Assembly: GCA_947359465.1 (NCBI GenBank)
Contig: OX375883.1
Span: 20,361,828 to 20,425,827, forward strand
Source: Metellina segmentata
Lineage: Eukaryota > Arthropoda > Arachnida > Araneae > Tetragnathidae
Direction: 5' to 3'
DNA length: 64,000 nt
In this document: positions 56,377-64,000 of the stretch, piece by piece
Layout: each line of letters opens with the position of its first letter
Position numbering within the stretch: the stretch's first letter is position 1
Position numbers and translations under genes: made by a program
Notes under the pieces: model-generated
The model's database searches: none
What the model was told of the DNA's origin: nothing
What the model saw: only the letters and a program-made list of their open reading frames with translations

Positions 56377-57326
56377 CTATTTGGTTGCCACATTGTAGAT
56401 CCTATTGATTTCTTCTACGAAGGCTAGGAATTGCCTTTGCACCTCCGTCCCCAAATGTTGTCGCCGCCAAATATATTCGGCAAGGTAGCCGTCAAACTGA
56501 TCCTTAACGAAACGCCTTCCCTTAAGGGACCGTTTGACGGCACCCCACGTACCCTCAATAGCATTTGTATGGCATCCTGTAGCCGGGTCCTTGAAAGTCT
56601 TACTATGGTTGACCGTCAGATGCTGGCATTTGAAACCCTTGTACTCTTCGTCGTTCGGATTACCCATGCCAGCATAAGACTTCCAACAGTCGGACAAAAT
56701 TGTAGTCCCCGGCACAATTCTTTCTCTTATAATAGCAGCCAAAACTTTCTTCTTTCTTTCACAACCACAAAAAAAAAACACTTATCCGTCCCTCTTTCAA
56801 TTCCTCCAAATACCCATTGACCATCCACTCTTTTACCTTTATTATACTTTCGTTTCCCAAACTTACTCTCATCTATTTCCACAGTCTTTCCCTCTCCTCC
56901 AATCATTCCATTAAACTCCAAGCAAGCATTTATACAAACCTCTCTACAAAAATTAAACCAGTCAGTCATCGTATGAGTCGACTCATCCATTTCATTTAAA
57001 ACACATTGAATCGACATTTCACTCACAAAATACCACGTAATCAAAAGAATCTTACATATATGCAATTTACTCCTTTCAAACCATGTTCCCTTTCGCACTG
57101 ATTGAGATTTCTTGTGTCCATCCCTTCTGCACTTCCACTCATACCTATCAACCAAATCCAACGTTAAAGCCATCTCATTCGCGCATTCAGGACACTTGTA
57201 GCAATCAAACCAAAATTTAATTACAAGCAAGCTCTCAGGATCATTCATACTATCAATATACATTTTTCCGAAATACAAAGCATTTATTCTTCCAGTTAAA
57301 CCAACCACTGCCATTGCTAATATCAC
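56377..57326 (-). pseudogene. Merlin (IS1016/ISXO2-like) transposase with one frameshift
   Basis: On the minus strand a 199-codon frame (57326-56727) holds a zinc ribbon (CYKCPEC, then WKCRRDGH), the helical region STHTMTDWFNFCREVC, and VEIDESKFGKRKYNKGKR with the first catalytic aspartate. The second frame (to 56377) holds ILSDCWKSYAG with the second aspartate, THAT-like NHSKTFKDPATGCHTNAIEG with the glutamate, and a C-terminal WRRQHLGTEVQRQFLAF region. The two overlap near 56727-56781; one base change around 56745 (in an AG-rich run next to a T10 tract on this strand) breaks an otherwise complete gene. All three acids are kept. Terminal repeats were not found. Confidence 0.85.
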
Positions 57327-57614
57327 AAGCGGTTCAATTCAGATTGTCTCAGTTACCTGTCTTTGATCTGATTCGTCGAAAAGAATGACGTAGTAATTCA
57401 GTGAAGAGGTTGCTAGGGTTACTATTTCGCCAAAATCTAGGCAACACTCTAGCGCCTCAGCGTACAGCGTAAGTGTCCGACAAGTTGACACTGACTGACT
57501 CCTCATATATATGTGTATGGTTGTTGTTAGTAGTATTTCTCGCCAATAACCATAACGGCCTATGAGACTGAAATCAACCAAAAAATAAATAAAATGACGT
57601 GTTCTTTTAAAGAG
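57327..57614. other. No gene recognised
   Basis: Upstream flank of the Merlin gene. It probably contains the element's other end, which I could not delimit. Confidence 0.35.
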
Positions 57615-58033
57615 CGTCTTTTCGTGAAGCAATGATAGCCTAATGGATAAAGTCACCTACATTCAAATTGACGTCGGTAGCGAACCCAGCTGGCGGAAAA
57701 ATTTTTAGATCCTCCAAATTATTAAAAAAAAATTCCAATTTAATTCTTTTTGATACTAAATTACTTTTCCTAATTTTTAATACCCTTTTTATATTTTTCC
57801 AAGCTTCCGTTGATTTTGCATAAATAATCTAAGAAACACTCCTGAACTCACTACCAGCTGATATTTTTCCGCCCCTCTGCCGTCCCCTTTGCTTTAGGAT
57901 GATTCTGTCGTATCCACCCCTGGTTTAGGACCATTCTGATGTAACAAAAAGCATACATAAAACACTAACTTATATAATTATTAACTTATATAATAAAATG
58001 ATTCAATTTTCGGCTCCCACCTTTACCCACCCT
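57615..58033 (+). repeat. Dispersed repeat R2, copy 2, with tRNA-like head
   Basis: The last ~330 bp (57703-58033) match 5423-5757 almost base for base. Ahead lies GATAGCCTAATGGATAAAGT, close to a tRNA A box, and GGTAGCGAACCC in the B box position about 35 bp later. This supports a tRNA-derived SINE. The two copies lose similarity upstream of the GGCGG just before the shared body. Confidence 0.7.
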
Positions 58034-58080
58034 AAACACTATATGTGTGTAAACCACGTGCACAATAGATCTCATTAAGT

Positions 58081-58308
58081 ATGGAATTTAATTGCGAAAT
58101 TTGTGGTACGGGATTTTATGTCAAGCGATATTTGAAGGCTCATGAAGCAACAGTTCATGGGGTGTCTTTGCATAAAAGCAGCAACAAAAGTTTCGCCTGC
58201 AAGTCTTGTGAAAAAGTCTTCGGATCTATTATGGATGCCAAAGCAAAGAGCAATTGCCAAATCTGTGTAGAGATAGGCTTTCAAGACGCCAAACACCACG
58301 TGATTTAA
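58081..58308 (+). CDS. Small C2H2 zinc-finger open frame, possible first exon
   Basis: 75 codons starting MEFNCEICGTGFYVKRYLK. One full C2H2 finger is present (C-x2-C-x12-H-x4-H, C5 to H26), then FACKSCEKVF begins a second finger that lacks its histidines, and NCQICVE follows. It could be the 5' exon of a finger protein or transposase, or a fragment. No downstream exon was identified; a 5.4-kb hAT-type element starts 98 bp after the stop. Confidence 0.4.
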   Translation: MEFNCEICGTGFYVKRYLKAHEATVHGVSLHKSSNKSFACKSCEKVFGSIMDAKAKSNCQICVEIGFQDAKHHVI

Positions 58309-58769
58309 TCAGCCTATGAAACAACTTATGAGTTCTTGAAACGATCTCCTTTGAATCGCTTGTCTAATATCGGGTACGTGAACGACGAACAAAAGGGAAA
58401 AAAAGTAGTGATGGGAGTATTCGAGTACAAAAGTACTCATGTATTCGATACTTAAAAGTAACCGCTGTACTCGATACTTTTATGTGAGTACCGGAAGTAC
58501 TCAAGTAGTTGTTGTATTCATCCAAAGTATCGGTTACAAAAGTACTCATATGAGTACAGGAAGTATTCATGAATACAGGAAGTACTAAAGTAGTTGTATT
58601 CATCCTAGGAGTATCGGTTACAAAAGTATTCATTTGAGTACCGGAAGTACTCTAGTAGTAGTTCCTGTACTCATACAAAGTAGTAAGTACTCATCCAAGG
58701 TATTCGCATACAAGAGTACTCATGCTGGCTGTTCAAATACCAAAAGTATGTCGCTGCGTATTCGAACAC

Positions 58770-59839
58770 CTGAGAATTCATCGTATTCTTAAGTAGCAGA
58801 AGTGTCATATTGTAAATGTATGGATATCCATGGTTCTCGTTAGTTTTATTTTTCTGGTCACGATTTTGCTTTTCCCAATTTTATAAATCTTGAAAATGCA
58901 CGTGATGAATGAAGCGTCGAAAAATTCCATCGATTAAGAGATTGGATTTCTTTGCAAAAGACATTAAGTTTGCCTTTTATTGTTGAAAATTGTATTTAAA
59001 TTTGTCAATTTTTTAAAATTTTAATTTTCAAGCTTTATTTTTGGTATTAAAAATACCTATACAAATAAGATACTTTTATGCTCAAAATGTTTTTCTGTTT
59101 CTTCAAGTAAAATAGCGTGATTATTTCATTCTTGAGATGGCTGTTACTTTCTTCAAAGTATCTGACCAGAGTAAATGGCTACAAATTCCCAATTTTTACA
59201 TGCTATCTTGAAAATATATGTGCTGCATGAAATGCTGAAAAGTTCCATCGATTAAGAAATTGGTTTTAAAATTTTCTGGAAGCAATTTCCCGAATAGACA
59301 GGCTGGATTATCATTAAAATACACATGCTATGCCCTTTATTTTCTACCAGAACAATTTGCTGTCGGTTAGGAAAATCACTTAAGTATTATCAGTTCTATT
59401 ACGTTTCTTTAATTTCTAGATTACTTCTTCTCTTAAGTGATAGTATTAGTCTTAACAAAGTTACTTGGGGTCATTATTAAGTTTAAATGTTTCTTTCATT
59501 TCTTGTTTACTTTTTCATAAAGGTTAAAAATTATTGCTTAAAAAGTTAATTAATTCTAAAATCTAGAATATTCTGTAAAACTTTTAAATTAGTTACGAGT
59601 GCTTTATCATTTGTATGTTGGGTTCTTTCTTGCATTTGAGTAAATGTTGTGTTGCTTTCAGTTCTTATTTGTTTTCATTTATGTTTTAAATTAATGTTTC
59701 TAAAATTTAATTGATTCTAATATCTAGTATAATCCTGTAAAACTCTTGAATTAGTTTCAACTGCTTTATCATTTGTATATTGTTTTCGATATGTTTCCCT
59801 GTTTTGCATGTCATCGTGTGTATGAATCTTAAATATCTC
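58770..59839. other. Interior of the hAT-type element, no gene
   Basis: AT-rich. ATGCTCAAAATG-type and CTTGAAAAT...TTCCATCGATTAAGA blocks recur at about 58889 and 59210, and TCTAGTATAATCCTG/TCTAGAATATTCTG blocks at about 59562 and 59723, suggesting old internal duplication. No coding sequence. Confidence 0.4.
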
Positions 59840-59852
59840 AAGATATATTTGA

Positions 59853-60196
59853 GCCGATCAACCGGTATAGTGGTTAAGGTGGATAGATCAACCGGTAAGG
59901 CCCCTAGATCGGAACGTTTCTTGTTCAAATCCGGGTCTTGGCATGGATGTTTGTAAGCGTATGGTGTAGAGGCGGCTGGTGCACCTTAAATCTGTCGTGG
60001 CCCAAAGTCTTCACATTGGGTTGGTATAGAAGTTTGGAGAGTGGGGTGCCAGCTCAGGTGTTGCTTCGTCATCTGACCGTGGTTCAAAATCACGAAGTGT
60101 TGTCCATGGATCTTTCCCTTAAGGGACTGATCCCGGACCGTCGTCAATAGCCCATTGTGTTGCTTTAATACGACGTTAACTAAAATTACCATTACC
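59853..60196 (+). repeat. tRNA-derived SINE family S1, copy D, with target duplications
   Basis: The 344-bp insertion starts GCCGATCAACCGGTATAGTG (A box) and has GTTCAAATCC as B box at about 59922. It continues through GGAGAGTGGGGTGCCAGC and AAGGGACTGATCCCGGACC, and ends ACGTTAACTAAAATTACC. It is flanked by an exact 13-bp target duplication, AAGATATATTTGA, at 59840-59852 and 60197-60209, the hallmark of LINE-driven retroposition. This copy defines the S1 ends. Confidence 0.92.
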
Positions 60197-60368
60197 AAGA
60201 TATATTTGAAACTGAGTCATCCAGATCAGGTTTAAAAGAATAAAAACGTAAGTGTTCATATTATGACAAAGATTTCTATATGAGACAAGATAAGCATGAT
60301 GTACATTAGATCGCTGAAGCAAGAAGTGATATTCAGCGCCTAAAGTGCTCGTATTTATGCAGTAACGA

Positions 60369-61060
60369 GTGAAAGCCAATGCTCAAAGAGTGCGACACAA
60401 AGGCCTAAGGGAATCTTGGCAAAAATATGCTTTTAGCATAACTGCTGCTCCTACACAGTTATGGGACAGATTTCGGAAGGCAATGAGATTATATTCGATC
60501 TCCTTCGTTGAAGCAAATAGGCAACATATCTCAGAGCCTATCGATAGTAAATGCCATTGCACATGCTTTTTCTGCAGCTCCCTGTTTTAACACCTATCCA
60601 GAGACATTTCAGCGCACAAAACATGCATAATCCCATTGCATTAATTTCCATTCTTGATCTGAACTCTCGTATAACTCAATTCAGAGAAAAAGGATTGATG
60701 TGATGCGTTAAAAAGGACCAGAAAAACTGTGCCTGTCCTGATGGCATTGTATATCTAATGATACATCTTTCCTCTGTCACTCACTTTATAACATATTACA
60801 TCTGTATCATCACATATTGGAGGAACATGTCTTCCCTTTGGCTTGGATACACTCCTTTCTTATACCTTTTCAAAAACCTGTGAAGATCCAACAAATGCAT
60901 ATAACAATAAGCCAATCACACTCACCAGCTGCATGTGCTAACTTTTTGAAAAGATGGTTAATTCTCGTCTCACTTGAATCTTAGAGACAACTCAGGCTCT
61001 TAAATTAGAAGCGAGATTAGATGTGTCCACCATCGAGGCCAAGAATATACATGGTTTCAT
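60369..61060 (+). pseudogene. Decayed Jockey-like LINE polymerase fragment
   Basis: Early blocks AQRVRHKGLRESWQKYAFSI and TQLWDRFRKAM match the region before the polymerase in Jockey-type LINEs. After decayed sequence, NNKPITLTSCMC, a stop, LFEKMVNSRLT correspond to the polymerase motif YRPI.LTS..CK..E.M...RL. Stops and frame changes are frequent. The catalytic box was not recognised. Confidence 0.6.
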
Positions 61061-63069
61061 TTACGTCCTGACAATCAGTCATTAAATTGCTTGAAGATTG
61101 CCGATAGTGAACTGTTCTTAAACATTATATGTTTAGCAGCGTGTATCTACCAAAAGTATTAGAAGTAAAGAAGAATTACACTGATAGTTATATATACTAG
61201 TAAGCTTAAGTTAATTTTTGTAGTGGTGGCTAAGTTCGGCACACATGTTTTTATGTTTGCTTTCTCTTTTCTTTTAGGCATTTGGAATCTGAAGAAGAGT
61301 AGTGGTTTTCCTCTCTAGCTTGATCTTTCTTGTGTTTTCCCTCCTTAAAGTTTGTAAAGTAATTTAAATGTTTGCAGTTTTCCTAATTTTAAATTTAGTT
61401 TTTCATGCATTCTTTATCTAGGGTTCCTACAAGAAAAATCAGTTTACATCGTAAACTGGTTATTAAATTTAGAGGTGAGAACCTCTGCTAACGAGGATTA
61501 GAGCTCTTGGCGATACCTCTATAAAAAAAGTGCATCATGATTCCTACCCCATGGGTGATGTGGAAATGGAATCGTTCATTTTAGGACATGTTTTAAGTTA
61601 CAGAATATAATTGTAATAGCTTTTAAAACATCAAATTGGTGTATTCAGACTGAAATATACTTATTATAAATGTAGATGGCGTTGCCTATAAACGGTGCCC
61701 TGTTATGTAACATTAGTGAGTATCGTTAGTAGCAGAAAAATTCTCGAACAAGACAATTGTGTCCAAAGTGCCTTCCTTGGAAGAGAAAGAAATTAGACAC
61801 CAGAAGAAACAGCCCCTGAACAATACTTGTTCCATTCTCGGCATTTACATTAATTAGTTGGTTATTGTACTGACACTCAGTCGTGTTGGGTCGTGGATGA
61901 CATGTTCTTAAGATCTGTGGGTTTAACAAAAAATTACTAATTTATGGTTCTTTACACTTAAGCAAATCCAATTAAAATATATAGATTTTACAAGCTTGGG
62001 TGTTTTTATTCAATTGATTGGAATAAAAATATTTACTCAAAATTTAACACCAAATGGTATTTTAAAAATTTGAAATTAATTTAGTTAAGAAACATTAAGT
62101 TCACAATAATAAGCTTTAAAGTTTCTAAAAATTTCAAATTTAATAAGAATTCAGTTTAACCACCCTAGTGGTTGCAACGAAAAACATCAAGTACAAAAAA
62201 TATCTGATTACAAGATGAAGATTGGGTCAGTTTTCCTCTAGTTATGAGATATATCGAGCATCAAGATACGGTCAGTTTTGCTAATGAAACAAATCTCATC
62301 GAACATGACCACCCTGACGTTTAATGCGAACACAGCACTTGGGAGTATTACTGTGACTGATTTGAAATAATATTCAAAGAAAGCACGGAAGGAAAATAAA
62401 GCCATTATGAGAACTTGTAGACGAGGACTAGAAATAAAGTACTATTTTAGTTGAATTTTCAACGTCTCACCGAACAGGTTTCTGAACTATGAAATAAGTT
62501 ATGAAACGATGATAAATGCCCTCCTATTTTGTCATTGTAAGAGCCCTATATTGCTCAGTATGTGAAGCAAAAATCCTGATATGATAAAAATTTAATATGT
62601 ATATCGTTATTAATATTACTACCTAAATATTGGAATTACAAATTTTTACTAGTTCAGTGCAAGTGTAATATGTATTAATTTAATTGTCTGAACTTCAACA
62701 AGCAGATTTTAATCTTATTAAATGTGAATATACCATATTGAAAAAAAAATTAAGAATTGAAATAAGGGCTAAGTTTACAGAAATATTTTTTTAGTTTCAG
62801 ATCCTGGTATTAAAAATAACACTCTTACATCTTTTAAAATATTTTTAGAGTTTTGTAGAAAAAGAATTTTTGTTCTTATATTTGGAGTTTCCTTCAAAAT
62901 AAAATTTTGTCTTGTTTCCTGTTGAGTGATTATTTCCTCAAATTATAGTAGAAAACCAAATCCATAAAATGCAAAAACTTAAATTAAAAATGATTTGTAA
63001 AATCGAGATAAAAATTAAAAAATTCGGCAATTCGTAAATTGTATTTTGGTTTTTCAAAATACAGTTGTT
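61061..63069. other. No gene recognised
   Basis: AT-rich interior of the hAT-type element. Short open frames such as 61726-61929 show no motif. Confidence 0.4.
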
Positions 63070-63475
63070 TTTTAACAAGTTCAAAAAGAGAAATAATAGT
63101 AATTTTCATTTTTACAAAATTTTTAAAAATTTATATTAATAATTCGGAAGAAAAAAATGTTCAAACATTTAATTTAGAAAACATTCAGAGTTTTGTGAGA
63201 GAAAAAAACAATAGTAATTTTCATTTTTACAAAATTTTTAAAAATTTATATTAATAATTCGGAAGAAAAAAAATGTTCAAACATTTAATTTTGAAAACAT
63301 TCAGAGTTTTGTGAGAGAAAAAAACAAGTTCAAGTTTTAACAAGTTCAAAAAAAGAAATAATAGTAATTTTAATTTTTACAAAATTTTTAAAAATTTATA
63401 ATTATAATTCGGAAGAAAAAAAATGTTCAAGCATTTAATTTAGAAAAGATTCAGAGTTTTGTGAGAGAAAAAAAC
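63070..63475. repeat. Tandem array, three units of ~115-150 bp
   Basis: AATAGTAATTTTCATTTTTAC, AAATTTTTAAAAATTTATA, AATTCGGAAGAAAAAAA, ATGTTCAAACATTTAATTT and CATTCAGAGTTTTGTGAGAG recur from 63095, 63210 and 63360. The first and third units are preceded by AACAAGTTCAAAAA. The open frame at 63039-63254 is a product of the repeat. Confidence 0.85.
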
Positions 63476-63540
63476 CCAATCCTTTTATTAAGCAAAAAAA
63501 AAATCGAACTAATTTGATTTTTAAATTTTTTGCTCAAGGA

Positions 63541-63625
63541 AGCACAGTCCTAGATCTGGATTCGAACCAGGTTCCGTGTTACTCCAAATCCGTGCTTCTA
63601 ACCACTATACCAAGTAACACGTGAC
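63541..63625 (-). repeat. tRNA-like SINE head, distinct from S1
   Basis: In reverse: CACGTGTTACTTGGTATAGT, GGTTAGAAGCACGG (A box region), then CCTGGTTCGAATCCAG (B box and T arm), ending CTAGGACTGTG. The T arm pairs but the acceptor ends do not, so this is unlikely to be a working tRNA. It looks like the 5' part of a tRNA-derived SINE whose AT-rich body points to lower coordinates. Confidence 0.55.
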
Positions 63626-63767
63626 ATATCATGTTTTTTTACAAATAAAAGCCATATATCGTAATTCTCAGATTCTTATATCGATTAATCGTTTTTTTCG
63701 TGTATTCGAATAGTACTCGATACTTGAAAGTACTCGAATACTAAGTACTCGATTCTGCCCATCACTA

Positions 63768-64000
63768 AAAAAAAGTGCAAATTCCGTGAATAATACGAAC
63801 GCAAAAAAATCTTCCCAACAAAAAAGCACCAAAAAAAGACGTGAATACAACGAACGAGAAATCACACACCACGCTGAAACGATAAAAAACAAAGTGGCGG
63901 ATCAAGCGTCGTCATCTCTTATCGTTAAACGAGAAAAAAAAATCTAAACCAATCAGAGCACGTTAAATTTCACTTCAAACCATAGTTTAATTACAATCAG
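63768..64000. other. Right flank of the hAT-type element
   Basis: Begins with the second copy of the 8-bp AAAAAAAG duplication. A lysine-rich reading frame runs through here, but its composition is low complexity and no domain is recognisable. Confidence 0.3.

Larger units (their letters stand above)
58406..63767. mobile_element. 5.4-kb hAT-type element with AGTACTC-rich ends
   Basis: The left end TAGTGATGGGAGTATTCGAG and the right end, in reverse TAGTGATGGGCAGAATCGAG, are inverted. They are flanked by identical 8-bp AAAAAAAG (58398-58405 and 63768-63775). Both subterminal regions are packed with GAGTACT/AGTACTC and TATCGAGTAC motifs (58420-58760 and 63700-63750), typical transposase-binding clusters. 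No transposase is recognisable. It contains SINE copy D, a LINE remnant and a tandem array. The low-complexity duplication and the large distance leave room for chance pairing of two separate elements. Confidence 0.6.

Noticed and set aside
63541..63625. Candidate functional tRNA gene
   Set aside because: A and B boxes are present, but the acceptor stem does not pair, so a SINE head is more likely.

Overview
The window looks like intergenic DNA from a repeat-rich animal genome, most likely an arthropod and probably a spider or other arachnid. It is strongly AT-rich. The features I can identify are almost all transposable elements: Tc1/mariner, hAT, PIF/Harbinger, Merlin, MULE, Kolobok-like, Gypsy, L2-like and Jockey-like LINEs, and tRNA-derived SINEs. 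The arachnid guess rests on my memory of how these families look in spider genomes, not on a search. I found no operon-like structure, rRNA, CRISPR array or confident single-copy host gene.

Layout. 0.5-5.8 kb: a complete 791-codon MULE-type transposase gene on the minus strand with C2H2 fingers and a SWIM motif; upstream of it a ~300-bp duplication, one copy holding a mariner-like MITE. 6-8.9 kb: fragments of hAT and Tc1 elements. 8.9-13.2 kb: a decayed Gypsy element split by a PIF/Harbinger-like element, itself split by a 979-bp hAT element (three nested layers, each inner one with exact target-site duplications). 15-17.9 and 36.6-39.9 kb: two long copies of an unidentified repeat (R1), the second with an internal triplication. 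18.5-22 kb: L2-like LINE, SINEs and a TIR element. 23.7-25.2 kb: a very young DD41D mariner-type transposon with an open transposase. 27.7-30.5 kb: a DD82E Tc1/mariner-type transposon with an open transposase. 31.3-33.3 kb: a three-exon SWIM-domain gene with a frameshift. 35.2-36.4 kb: a Jockey-like LINE remnant. 43.6-45.8 kb: a tandem duplication and a long-TIR DD41D-related MITE. 49.2-50.7 kb: a TTAA-flanked element. 51.1-55.6 kb: a PIF/Harbinger element whose MADF reading frame is cut by a hAT-like element with ~690-bp inverted repeats. 56-57.3 kb: a Merlin transposase with one frameshift. 58.4-63.8 kb: a 5.4-kb hAT-type element carrying a SINE and a LINE remnant.

The elements do not form a pathway. 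Their relations are historical: insertions into one another. Only three transposase genes appear open from start to stop (1.6-4.0, 24.0-25.1 and 28.0-29.4 kb). Everything else with coding homology carries stops, frameshifts or deletions. Family names come from motifs read by eye; no database search was run.
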